Positions 8,384 through 16,895 of a stretch of 64,000 nucleotides of DNA are shown here, one piece after another. The DNA is taken from NCBI RefSeq assembly GCF_035978755.1, contig NZ_CP108414.1, positions 5,518,001-5,582,000 on the forward strand, written 5' to 3'. Below the pieces are notes generated by a model. That model was not told the DNA's origin. It did no database searches and was given only the letters and a program-made list of their open reading frames with translations. Position numbers and translations under genes: made by a program. This DNA is from Streptomyces sp. NBC_01298. GTDB taxonomy: Bacteria > Actinomycetota > Actinomycetes > Streptomycetales > Streptomycetaceae. Each line of letters begins with the position of its first letter. The first letter of the stretch is position 1.

Positions 8384-9094
8384 TCAGCTCTTCTTCCAGT
8401 CCTGGCAGTCGACCGTCGTGAAGAAGCCGTCCCCGGCGGCGATCGTCACGACGGCCTGGCCCTCGGGGTTCTCGTTGGCGATGATCGTGTCGAGGCTGCC
8501 GGTCGCGTCCTTGGTGCGCTCCCAGTAGCAGCCGCTGCCGTCCTCGGTGGAGCCGGCGGACTTGTAGGTGCCCGGGGCGATGTCGACGCCGACCTTGAGC
8601 ATGCCGCCCTTGCCGGAGACGTCGGCCTTCGGGGTGCCCTTGGCCTTCGGGTCCACGAGCTCCCAGCCCTTGCAGCCCTCGGTCTTGAAGATCTTGTCGG
8701 TGGCGCCGATGGCCACGTACGAGAGACCCACGACGTTGGCGTTGTCGAGGATCGACTCCGGCTCGCCCTTGGAGTCCTTGGCGCGCTCCCAGTAGCAGTT
8801 GTCGTCGGCCTTGTTGCCCGCCGAGCGGTACAGGCCGGGCTTGACGTCGGAGCCGACCTGGAAGGTGCCGCTGCCCTTGATGGCCGACTTCGCCTTGCCC
8901 GCGTCGGGGGCCGCGGCCGGGGCGCTGCTCTTCGCCGCCGGCTTCGAGGCGGCCGCGTCGGCGCCCTTGTCGCTGGTGGTGTCGCCGCCGCCGCACGCGG
9001 TGAGCGTCACGAGGGCGACGGCCGCGCCGCATCCCGCCAGGACCTTGGTGCGGCCGGCGCGGGCGATCCAACTGGTGCGCGTGGTGTGGGACAT
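8384..9094 (-). CDS. lipoprotein with two tandem copies of an unnamed domain
   Basis: 236 residues. The signal peptide ends in a lipobox (TLTAC, then GGG), followed by a Ser/Ala/Lys linker. Two homologous domains of about 75 residues follow, each with the pattern F/LxVGxDxxPGxYxSAG, then CYWER.KD, then I..N.N..G....I and a closing C..W pair. Each copy has two Cys that probably form a disulfide. I do not recognise a named function. ATG 9094 was chosen over an upstream in-frame start because AGGAG lies 8 nt before it. A promoter-like TTGACT-N17-TGTGAT lies upstream. Confidence 0.85.
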   Translation of the reverse strand: MSHTTRTSWIARAGRTKVLAGCGAAVALVTLTACGGGDTTSDKGADAAASKPAAKSSAPAAAPDAGKAKSAIKGSGTFQVGSDVKPGLYRSAGNKADDNCYWERAKDSKGEPESILDNANVVGLSYVAIGATDKIFKTEGCKGWELVDPKAKGTPKADVSGKGGMLKVGVDIAPGTYKSAGSTEDGSGCYWERTKDATGSLDTIIANENPEGQAVVTIAAGDGFFTTVDCQDWKKS

Positions 9095-9137
9095 GTGTGT
9101 GGCTCCTGCCTGATCTGACGTCCTGTTCGGTGAGATC

Positions 9138-9166
9138 ATCACAACAGAGCCTGTGAACCGAGTCAA
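9138..9166 (-). promoter_or_regulatory. sigma-70-type promoter for the lipoprotein
   Basis: On the minus strand, TTGACT (9166-9161) and TGTGAT (9143-9138) are separated by 17 bp. They sit 44 bp upstream of the lipoprotein start codon. Confidence 0.5.
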
Positions 9167-9188
9167 CGCGTTTCTGAGAGATTCTTAA

Positions 9189-9203
9189 ATTCACACTGTG
9201 AAT
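9189..9203. promoter_or_regulatory. operator-like palindrome ATTCACA-N-TGTGAAT
   Basis: Perfect 7-bp arms with a single central base, in the divergent gap between the lipoprotein and methylase genes, 35 bp before the methylase start. Typical of a homodimeric repressor site; the binding protein is unknown. Confidence 0.5.
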
Positions 9204-9238
9204 GGGTCTCTCCACTTTGCAGCGGTATGCTCGCGCAC

Positions 9239-11383
9239 ATGCCGGAGCAGAAGCCCCCCACCGAGGCCCCAGCCGCCCCCCACGTCATCGCCCCCGAAGT
9301 CGCCCCCGAAGCCGCCCCCGAAGCCGCCCCCGAAGTCACCGCCGCGGACATCGCCCGCCTCGCGGGAGTCGGCCGCGCCGCCGTGAGCAACTGGCGCCGC
9401 AGGCACGCCGACTTCCCCCGCCCCGTCGGCGGCACCGAGACCAGCCCCTCCTTCGCGCTGGCCGAGGTCACGGACTGGCTCCGGGCCCAGGGCAAGCTGG
9501 CCGAGGTCCCACTGCGCGAGCGCGTCTGGCAGTACGTCGCCGCCCACCCCGGCGGCTCCGTGGCCGCGCTCGTCAAGGCCGGGAGCGCGCTGCTCCTCGT
9601 ACGCGACCGGCCCAGGGAGTGGCTGGAGGCCGCGGCCGTCTCCGACGAGCGGATGGCCGCCCTCCTGGCGCCCGCCATCGACCGCGTGCTCGCCCTGCGG
9701 TTCGGGCCCGTGCACCCGCTCGGAGCCGCCGCCCCCCTGACGCCCGCCTCCGTGCCCTTCCTGCGGGCCGCCGCCGAACTCGCCGCCGAACTCGGCACCA
9801 AGGGCGCCTTCGAGTTCCTGCTCGGCCGCCACCTGGAAGCCAACCCCCGCCAGTACACGCTCACTCCGGACGGCCTCGCCACCCTCATGGCCGCCCTCGC
9901 CGGGCCGTCCCCCCGGACCGTCCTGGACCCCGCCTGCGGCACCGGCACCCTGCTGCGGGCCGTCCCCGGGGCCATCACCCGCTACGCGCAGGACAGTTCG
10001 GCCGAACTCGCCTCCCTCGCCGCCCTGCGCCTCGCCCTCCAGTCGGACGCCCCGGTCCGCGCGGCCGCCGCCGACAGCCTGCGCGCCGACGCCTTCGCGC
10101 GCCCCGCCGCCGAACCGGTCGACGCCGTGCTCTGCCACCCGCCGTTCAACGAACGCAACTGGGGCCACGAGGAGCTGTCCTACGACCCGCGCTGGGAGTA
10201 CGGGCTGCCGGCCCGCGCGGAATCCGAACTCGCCTGGGTCCAGCACGCCCTGGCCCACCTGCGCGAGGGCGGCACCGCCGTCCTGCTCATGCCGCCCGCC
10301 GCCGCCGCCCGCCGCTCCGGCCGCCGCATCCGCGCCGACCTGCTGCGCCGGGGTGCGCTGCGGGCCGTCGTGGCCCTTCCGGCCGGCGCCGCGCCGCCGT
10401 ACGGGATCCCGCTGCACCTGTGGGTGCTGCGCAGGCCCGCCCCGCACGCGGCGGCCCCCTCCGGGCTGCTCCTCGTGGACACCGCCGCACTCGCCGACGG
10501 TCCCGGACCGGGCACCGGGCGGGCCGGGTGGGCCGCCGTGCACGGTGCGGTGGAGGAGGCCTGGACGGCGTACGCGCGCGGCGGCCCGGCCCCGGAGGTA
10601 CCGGATGTCCCCGGCGTGCGCCGCGTGGTGCCCGTCGTGGAGCTGCTCGACGACGACGTGGACCTGACCCCGGCCCGCCACCTGCCGCCGCCCGCCGCGG
10701 GCGGCGGCCTGGCCGAGCTGACCGCCGTACGGGACCGGCTGGACTCGACGCTGACCCGCGCGGCCCGGCTCACCCCGCCGGCCCCGCCCACCGCCTCCCC
10801 GGACCGTCCCGCGGCCGCGCCGCCCCGGCTGCCGCTGACCACCGTCGGCGAACTCGCCCGCGCCGGAGCCCTGCTGCTGTACACGGGCACCGGCAGCGGC
10901 GCGGGCGGGGCCCCCGTCCTGACCGAGTACGACGTGAGCGCCGGCACCGGCCCCTCCGGCACCCTGGCCGACGCCGCGGAACAGCCGCTGCTGACCGCGC
11001 CCGGCGACGTGGTCGTCCCCCTCACCGGGGGCGCCGGCGTGGCCCGGGTGGTCGACGCGGCCACCGCCGGGGCGGCCCTCGGCCGGGGCCTGCAGCTGCT
11101 GCGGCCCGACCCGGCCGCGCTGGACCCCTGGTTCCTGGCCGGCTTCCTGCGTGCCACCGCCAACAACCGGCGCGCCAGCAGCCACGCCTCCACCACGACC
11201 CGGCTCGACGTGCGCCGCCTCGAACTGCCCCGGCTGCCGCGGACGGAGCAGGAGGTCTACGGGGCGCGGTTCCGGGCGCTGGCCGAGTTCGAGGACGCCC
11301 TGCGGCTGGCCGCCCGGCTCGGGGAGCAGCTTGTACAGGGGCTGTACGACGGGCTGTCGGACGGCACGGTCCGGCCGGAATGA
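9239..11383 (+). CDS. N-6 adenine DNA methylase fused to a specificity-like domain
   Basis: About 714 residues. An N-terminal Pro/Glu/Ala repeat leads into a helix-turn-helix (ADIARLAGVGRAAVSNWRRR). The methylase core has motif I LDPACGTGTLLRAV and motif IV at DAVLCHPPFNERNWGHEE. The C-terminal third (from about PRLPLTTVGELARAG) resembles an HsdS target-recognition half: R-D-x-LD-FLAGFLRATANN and ELPRLPRTEQEVYGARF. It would be a self-contained type I M-S fusion modifying adenine. No restriction subunit is adjacent. Motif IV has His where Asn/Asp/Ser is usual (HPPF). ATG 9227 is an alternative start; TATGCT just upstream could be a -10 for a leaderless mRNA. Confidence 0.85.
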   Translation: MPEQKPPTEAPAAPHVIAPEVAPEAAPEAAPEVTAADIARLAGVGRAAVSNWRRRHADFPRPVGGTETSPSFALAEVTDWLRAQGKLAEVPLRERVWQYVAAHPGGSVAALVKAGSALLLVRDRPREWLEAAAVSDERMAALLAPAIDRVLALRFGPVHPLGAAAPLTPASVPFLRAAAELAAELGTKGAFEFLLGRHLEANPRQYTLTPDGLATLMAALAGPSPRTVLDPACGTGTLLRAVPGAITRYAQDSSAELASLAALRLALQSDAPVRAAAADSLRADAFARPAAEPVDAVLCHPPFNERNWGHEELSYDPRWEYGLPARAESELAWVQHALAHLREGGTAVLLMPPAAAARRSGRRIRADLLRRGALRAVVALPAGAAPPYGIPLHLWVLRRPAPHAAAPSGLLLVDTAALADGPGPGTGRAGWAAVHGAVEEAWTAYARGGPAPEVPDVPGVRRVVPVVELLDDDVDLTPARHLPPPAAGGGLAELTAVRDRLDSTLTRAARLTPPAPPTASPDRPAAAPPRLPLTTVGELARAGALLLYTGTGSGAGGAPVLTEYDVSAGTGPSGTLADAAEQPLLTAPGDVVVPLTGGAGVARVVDAATAGAALGRGLQLLRPDPAALDPWFLAGFLRATANNRRASSHASTTTRLDVRRLELPRLPRTEQEVYGARFRALAEFEDALRLAARLGEQLVQGLYDGLSDGTVRPE

Positions 11384-11576
11384 GCCCTCGGGCCGTCCCC
11401 GGCCGGGGCGGCTGACCGCCCGGGGCTGCGACCGTACAACGGTTGAGCGCATCCCCTCACTCCCGGCCGGGAACGCTGTATACGCTCTGACCCGGAATCC
11501 CCCGCGGTTCCTCGTCCTTCCACCCTCTCTCCGCCCTTCCTCCGCCTTTCCTTCGTACGGCCCGTCAGGAGCAGCG

Positions 11577-12206
11577 ATGCACGGCCCCGGCACTCCGCCG
11601 CCCCACGGTCACCAGCCCAGCACCGGGGGCGTGGTGGCGCTGCGCGTGCTGTTCGCGCTGCTGCCCATCCTGAGCTGCGGGTTCCTCGCCTGGGGGACGA
11701 TGCTGCGGCTCGCGCTGGTCACCCGCAAGCCCCGGGACTGGTGGCTGTTCGGGGTCTCCTGCGCGGTCGAGGTCGGCTCGCTGGCGCTGATCGGCGCGGA
11801 CCCGACCGCCGACGCCAGCGGCTGGCAGGGCAACGCGGGGGCCTTCGGCACGCTCCTGAACGGCCTGGTGGTGTGCGTCTACTACCTCGTCGCCGAGATC
11901 CGGCACTTCGAGGCGCTCAAGGCCGGGCCCGCCGCGGCCGGCTGGTACCCGCCGCCCGCCTCCTCCTACGTACCGCCCCAGCAGCAGACCGGGCCCGCCT
12001 ACGGCTACCCGCCGGTGAGCCAGACCGGCCCGCAGCAGCACCAGCAGCACCAGCACCAGCCGCAGCAGCCCCCGCGGCAGGCCCCCGAGCCCACGCCCGC
12101 CCCGACCCCGCCCCCGCGCATCGGGCAGGTCCGCGCCGAACTCGACGAGCTCAGCGAGCTCCTGCGCCGCCAGCAGCCGCCCCGCGACGAGGACCCCCGC
12201 CCGTGA
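11577..12206 (+). CDS. hypothetical membrane protein with Gln/Pro-rich tail
   Basis: 209 residues with about three membrane segments (VVALRVLFALLPILSCGFLAW; WWLFGVSCAVEVGSLALI; TLLNGLVVCVYYLVAEI). A cytoplasmic tail follows, rich in Pro, Gln and His, ending in a short helix (VRAELDELSELLRRQQ). ATG 11577 has AGGAG 6 nt upstream. The stop overlaps the GTG of the kinase gene, so the two are co-translated, and the protein may be the kinase's membrane partner or substrate. Family not recognised by name. Confidence 0.8.
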   Translation: MHGPGTPPPHGHQPSTGGVVALRVLFALLPILSCGFLAWGTMLRLALVTRKPRDWWLFGVSCAVEVGSLALIGADPTADASGWQGNAGAFGTLLNGLVVCVYYLVAEIRHFEALKAGPAAAGWYPPPASSYVPPQQQTGPAYGYPPVSQTGPQQHQQHQHQPQQPPRQAPEPTPAPTPPPRIGQVRAELDELSELLRRQQPPRDEDPRP

Positions 12207-13711
12207 CGGACCGGCTCATCGGCGACCGCTACCAGCTCGCCACCATCCTGGGCCAGGGCGGCATGGGCCAGGTCTGGACGGCCTACGACCGGCGCCTGGA
12301 CCGCCGCGTCGCGGTCAAACTGCTGCGCCCCGACAAGGTCGCGGGCCCCGGCTCCGTGGCCGAGGAGCTGCGCCGCCGCTTCGTGCGCGAATGCCGGGTC
12401 ACCGCCCAGGTCGACCACCCCGGGCTGGTCACCGTGCACGACGCGGGCAGCGACGGCGACGAGCTGTACCTCGTCATGGGCTACGTCGAGGGCGCCGACC
12501 TCGCCGACCACCTCGCCGAGCACGACCCCTATCCGTGGCCCTGGGCGGTCTCGGTGATCGCGCAGCTGTGTTCGGTGCTGTCGGCCGTGCACGCGGTGCC
12601 GATCGTCCACCGGGACCTGAAGCCGCGCAACGTCATGGTCCGCCCCGACGGGACCGTGCTGGTCCTGGACCTCGGCGTCGCCTCCGTGATGGACACCGAC
12701 ACCACCCGCCTCACCAGCACCGGTTCGCCCATCGGCAGCCCCGCGTACATGGCCCCCGAACAGGCCATGGGCGGAGCCGTGGGCCCGCACACCGACCTCT
12801 ACGCGCTCGGCGTGGTCCTGTACGAGCTGCTGTCCGGCAACGTCCCCTTCGCCGGCTCCACGGCGCTCGGGGTGCTCCACCGGCACCTGTACGAACCCCC
12901 GCTGCCGGTGCGCCAGTTGCGTCCCGAGGTCCCGCAGCAGCTCGAAGCCCTGCTGCTGAAGCTGCTGGCCAAGGACCCGCAGGACCGGCCCGCCTCCGCG
13001 CAGGCGGTGTACGCGGCCCTCGCGCCGCTGCTGCCCCACCACGGCTCGGGCGCCCCGACCGGCCCCCTCGACCCGACCCGCCCCTTCCTGCGCCCGCAGG
13101 CCCCCTGGCCCGACCGCGCCACCGTGATCCCGCCCCGGCCCGCGACCCCGCCCCCGCCGCCGCGGCCGGACGTCCCGGCGGCCGTGGAGGAGGCCAAGAA
13201 GCTCCTCGACCAGGGCAGGCTCACCCAGGCCGTGGACATCCTCGGCGGCATCCTCCCGGCGGCGGCCGAGCAGCACGGCGCGCACTCGCCGGTGGTCCGC
13301 TCCCTGCGCAAGCAGTACGCCGCCACCCTGATGGACGACGGCCAGTACCGCCGCGCTCTGCCCGAACTGCGGCGGCTCGCCGAGGAGTTCCCGGCCGGCG
13401 ACCCGCAGTCCCTGCGCTTCCGCTACGACGCGGCCCAGTGCCTGGAGCAGCTCGGCGAACCGGCGGCCGCCCTCGCCGAGTACCGGGCGCTGCTGCCGCT
13501 CTTCGAGAACCACTACGCGAACCCGGACCCGGGCCTCCCGCTGGAGGTCCGCCGCCGGATAGCGCACCTGCTGCTCTCCCTCGGCGACCGTCCGGCGGCC
13601 CACGACACCCTGGCCCGGCTCCTCTTCGACGCGGAACGCCTGCACGGCCCGAACCACCCCTTCACCGAGGAGGTCCGCCGCACCCTGCTCTGGCTCGGTC
13701 AGGTCCGCTGA
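12203..13711 (+). CDS. Ser/Thr protein kinase with C-terminal TPR-like region
   Basis: 502 residues. An N-terminal Hanks-type kinase domain (about 1-280) shows the glycine loop LGQGGMGQVW, the VAVKLL lysine, catalytic loop VHRDLKPRNVMV, metal-binding DLG (in place of DFG) in LDLGVAS, and SPAYMAPEQ. A Pro-rich linker follows, then TPR-like helical pairs (EEAKKLLDQGRLTQAVDIL, YRRALPELRRLAEEF, PAAALAEYRALLPLF). There is no membrane segment or PASTA domain, so the enzyme is probably cytoplasmic and tethered through partners such as the co-translated membrane protein. The last 13 bp overlap the end of the converging YfhO-like gene. Confidence 0.92.
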   Translation: MTDRLIGDRYQLATILGQGGMGQVWTAYDRRLDRRVAVKLLRPDKVAGPGSVAEELRRRFVRECRVTAQVDHPGLVTVHDAGSDGDELYLVMGYVEGADLADHLAEHDPYPWPWAVSVIAQLCSVLSAVHAVPIVHRDLKPRNVMVRPDGTVLVLDLGVASVMDTDTTRLTSTGSPIGSPAYMAPEQAMGGAVGPHTDLYALGVVLYELLSGNVPFAGSTALGVLHRHLYEPPLPVRQLRPEVPQQLEALLLKLLAKDPQDRPASAQAVYAALAPLLPHHGSGAPTGPLDPTRPFLRPQAPWPDRATVIPPRPATPPPPPRPDVPAAVEEAKKLLDQGRLTQAVDILGGILPAAAEQHGAHSPVVRSLRKQYAATLMDDGQYRRALPELRRLAEEFPAGDPQSLRFRYDAAQCLEQLGEPAAALAEYRALLPLFENHYANPDPGLPLEVRRRIAHLLLSLGDRPAAHDTLARLLFDAERLHGPNHPFTEEVRRTLLWLGQVR

Positions 13712-16068
13712 GGCTCCGGCCGGGTCCGCCGCCGCAGGGCCGGCAGGGCCACCAGGGCCGCCAGGACCAGCAGGGCTCCGGCCGCGACGGCCGCGCCCGG
13801 GACGAGGCCCGGGGGGCGGAAGGTACAGGCGACGGCGGTGGTGCGGCCGTCCAGCGGGATCGCGACCAGGCCCAGCCGGGCGGAGGCCGGGCGCCCGTTG
13901 CAGGTCCAGCCCGCGATCGCGGGGACGGAGAGCACCGCCGTCCCCGTGCTGCCCGGCGGGAGCACCGCGTGGACGCCCGAGGAGCCGACCCGTACGGACA
14001 CCGCGGCCGTGGCCCGCAGCCGGGCGACGGCCGCGGTCAGCAGGGAGCGGTCCAGGCAGGACAGCTGCCGGTGCGCCGGCGCCGCCCCCTCGAAGAGCAG
14101 CGCCGAGGCCGGGCCGTGGGAGGGCCCCAGGGGTTGCAGGGCCGCCCTGTTGCGCGGCGGGTTGGCGCTCAGCCGGAAGGCCGCCCCGTCCGCGAGGCGG
14201 GCCGTCCCGTTGTACTCCGGGGCCCACAGGAAGGCCTCGGTCCCCGCCCGGCAGACCCCCGGGGAGAGCGGATCCTCGTACACCCGCGCGCCCAGCAGGA
14301 GCTCCTGGTTGGCGAAGGGCGAGGCCCCGTAGGCCGGTTCCGCGCCCGGCGGGCGGACGGTGACCAGCGGCGGGACCTCCGCCCGCGCGACCGTGCCGTC
14401 GGGCCGCAGCCGGGCGCCGACGGAGAACACGGCGTCCGTCACCGGGTTGTCGAGGCTCTGCACGTTGCGCCCGCGCGAGGTCCAGCCCGCCCCGAGGGCC
14501 ACCATGGTCCGCGTGAACAGGTCCGGGGTGTGGCTGCTGTAGTACGCGCCGCCCTCCCCGCCCAGCAGCATCGGGTCGTTGCCCGTCAGCGCCGGCCGCC
14601 CGGCGTCCGTGCGGTACGCGGGCCAGCCCTCGGCCCCCTTCAGGGCGTCGGCCCGCGCGGTGTGCGCCGCGCCCCACACCGGGTAGTCGTCCAGGCCCGC
14701 CAGCTTGCCCCGCTGCCCACTGGCGGTGGTCGCTGCCGCCTGGACCAGCAGCACCAGCGCCAGTACGGCCGCCGCCGGCAAGGCCAGGCGCCGGTGGCGC
14801 AGCGCCCACCAGGCGGCCCCCGCCAGGACCAGGCCGCCGCCGAAGAGGGCGAGGCCCCACGGGGTCGCCAGCCCGCTCCCGCTCGCCCCGAGCAGGACGG
14901 CCCCCAGCACCCCGGCGCCGCCCGCCAGCGCCCACGGCCCGGGCGGGCCGGCCGACAGCCCCGCCCAGGCGGCCATCACCACGATCCCGGCCAGCACGAA
15001 GGTCTGCCGGTACGGGCTGCCGTTGGGCGTCGCGAAGAGGTGCCAGGCCAGGTGCGTCGGCATCCACTGGAAGGACAGCAGCACCAGCAGGACGAGCCCC
15101 GTCCACAGCAGCCGCTCCCGCCCGGCCACGGCCCGGTGCAAGGGCAGGGCCGCCGCGAGCAGCAGGGTCCCGGTGCCGATGAACAGGGCGGGGGAGGAGA
15201 AGGAGTAGGTGGCGGGCAGCAGCCGGGCCAGCAGGTCCTCGGCCGGCACCGGCACGAAGGGCTTGAACCACCCCGGGTAGGCCTGCTTCGAGCTGAGGAA
15301 GAGGGGCACGAGCACCGGCGCCGACAGGGCGACGCCGAGCGTGGTGGTCAGCGCCGCCCGCGCGAGGACCCGTAGCCGAGTCTTCGCACCCTCCCGGGTG
15401 AGGAGCAGCCGGACCAGCAGCACCAGGACCGCGCCCAGCGTGGCCATGTAGGCGGTGTAGAAGTTCGCCGTCCAGCAGAGCGCCACCACCACGACGGCCG
15501 CCACGGGCCGGCGCGCGCGCAGCGCCCACTCACCCGTCAGACACAGGAGCGGAAAGGCGATCAGCCCGTCCATCCACATCGGGTTGTACGAGGCCTCGAT
15601 CACCGACCAGCCGCACAGCGCGTACGAGGCCCCGAGCAGCCCCGCCGCCCACCCCGGCCCGCGCCGCTGGGTGCGCAGCAGCCAGGCCATCGCCGCCGCC
15701 GCGGCCGCCGCCTTGAGCACGGTGACCACGTACACCGCGAGGTCGATGTCCTGGCGCGGGAACAGCCCCACCAGGACCGCGAACGGGCTGGTCAGATAGG
15801 TCCCGAGATCGGGCAGGAAGCTGGTCCCGTACCCGGACTGCCAGTTCAGCAGCAGTCCGCCCGCGGCGCGCCCGTGCAACAGGTCCCACAGGTGTGCGTG
15901 GAAGGGGACGAACTGATTGCCGAGGTCGTTGATGCTGCGGTGGCGCGGCCCGTACGGGAAGACGCGCGCCACCGCGTCTCCGGCGACCACGGCCGCCACC
16001 GTGACCAGGGCGGCGAGCGCCGAGCCGAACAGGGACGGGCGGCGCGGGGAGCGGTGCGGTGTCGACAT
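13699..16068 (-). CDS. YfhO-family polytopic membrane protein
   Basis: 789 residues with about a dozen hydrophobic helices and a large C-terminal extracytoplasmic domain. The N-terminal half has family-typical segments: FPYGPRHRSINDLGNQFVPFH, NWQSGYGTSFLPDLGTYLTSP, and ASYNPMWMDGLIAFPLL. YfhO proteins are GT-C-like glycosyltransferase-fold proteins implicated in adding sugars to cell-envelope polymers such as lipoteichoic acid; the substrate here is unknown. ATG 16068 (MSTPHRSPRR) is the likely start and no strong Shine-Dalgarno is visible. The gene end overlaps the converging kinase gene. Confidence 0.85.
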   Translation of the reverse strand: MSTPHRSPRRPSLFGSALAALVTVAAVVAGDAVARVFPYGPRHRSINDLGNQFVPFHAHLWDLLHGRAAGGLLLNWQSGYGTSFLPDLGTYLTSPFAVLVGLFPRQDIDLAVYVVTVLKAAAAAAAMAWLLRTQRRGPGWAAGLLGASYALCGWSVIEASYNPMWMDGLIAFPLLCLTGEWALRARRPVAAVVVVALCWTANFYTAYMATLGAVLVLLVRLLLTREGAKTRLRVLARAALTTTLGVALSAPVLVPLFLSSKQAYPGWFKPFVPVPAEDLLARLLPATYSFSSPALFIGTGTLLLAAALPLHRAVAGRERLLWTGLVLLVLLSFQWMPTHLAWHLFATPNGSPYRQTFVLAGIVVMAAWAGLSAGPPGPWALAGGAGVLGAVLLGASGSGLATPWGLALFGGGLVLAGAAWWALRHRRLALPAAAVLALVLLVQAAATTASGQRGKLAGLDDYPVWGAAHTARADALKGAEGWPAYRTDAGRPALTGNDPMLLGGEGGAYYSSHTPDLFTRTMVALGAGWTSRGRNVQSLDNPVTDAVFSVGARLRPDGTVARAEVPPLVTVRPPGAEPAYGASPFANQELLLGARVYEDPLSPGVCRAGTEAFLWAPEYNGTARLADGAAFRLSANPPRNRAALQPLGPSHGPASALLFEGAAPAHRQLSCLDRSLLTAAVARLRATAAVSVRVGSSGVHAVLPPGSTGTAVLSVPAIAGWTCNGRPASARLGLVAIPLDGRTTAVACTFRPPGLVPGAAVAAGALLVLAALVALPALRRRTRPEPQRT

Positions 16069-16244
16069 GGTGGGCCGACCGTGGCACCCCGGGTGGGCCG
16101 AAGGGTGGCCATTGAGGGACGCGAACCCCAACACCCCCGGAATCGTTGGTCGAACCAGTGGCTCTGATCACCCCGACTGCATAACATCGATCACCGCACG
16201 GCCCTTGTGCACCGAAGCACAATCTCCCGGCCCTGGAGGCTCCT

Positions 16245-16865
16245 TTGCACCGTCGCACAGCGCTCTCCGTTTCCGCCGCCCTGCTCCTGGCGGCCCCTCT
16301 GCTGTCCGCGTGCTCGGGCGAAGCCCGCCCCGGCACCGCGGCCGTGATCGGCGGCGAACGGATCACCACCTCCGCGCTCCAGGCCCAGGTGAACGACGTC
16401 CGCACCGCACAGAACAGTTCCGAACACGCGGCCGAGCTCATCGCGGCCGTCCCACAGCTCGACCGGGTCAAGCTCAGCACGATGCTGCAGAGCCGGATCC
16501 TCGACCGGATGGCGAAGGACGCCGGGATCGAGGTCACCCCCAAGGAGCTCGAGGACGCCCGCAAGGCGTACGACGACGGCAACCGCGGGGCCGCCGCCTT
16601 CGAGGAGGCGATCCTGCAGAAGGCCGCCGTCGCCCCCGACCAGATCGAGCGCTGGGTCCGCGACCAGGTGCTCTTCGAGAAGCTGAACGCCAAGTACGGC
16701 GAGGGCAAGCTCGCCGAGCCCGCCGCGAAGGCCGCGGCCAAGCTCGGCATCGAGGTCAACCCGCGCTACGGGGTCTGGGACCCCCAGCGGGTCACCCTCG
16801 GCGAGCACTCGACCCCGTGGATCACCCAGGTCACCCGGCCCGAGCAGCCCCCGGCCGGGGCCTGA
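16245..16865 (+). CDS. SurA N-terminal-domain lipoprotein
   Basis: 206 residues. TTG start with a very strong Shine-Dalgarno (GGAGG, 5 nt spacing). The signal peptide ends in a lipobox (LLSACS), then a SurA-like chaperone N-terminal segment (AAVIGGERITTSALQAQV) and long helices up to about residue 150. No parvulin isomerase domain follows, so it is probably a chaperone-like lipoprotein at the outer face of the membrane. It lies just upstream of mazG on the same strand (30-bp gap), probably one transcription unit. Typical context in Streptomyces between mfd and eno. Confidence 0.85.
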   Translation: MHRRTALSVSAALLLAAPLLSACSGEARPGTAAVIGGERITTSALQAQVNDVRTAQNSSEHAAELIAAVPQLDRVKLSTMLQSRILDRMAKDAGIEVTPKELEDARKAYDDGNRGAAAFEEAILQKAAVAPDQIERWVRDQVLFEKLNAKYGEGKLAEPAAKAAAKLGIEVNPRYGVWDPQRVTLGEHSTPWITQVTRPEQPPAGA

Positions 16866-16895
16866 GCGCTCATGGCGGGGAGGTAGGTTCGGAGG

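Noticed and set aside
16068..16134. Longer N-terminus for the YfhO-like protein (22 more codons)
   Set aside because: The extension has no signal or membrane character and the MSTPHRSPRR start leads directly into the first helix.
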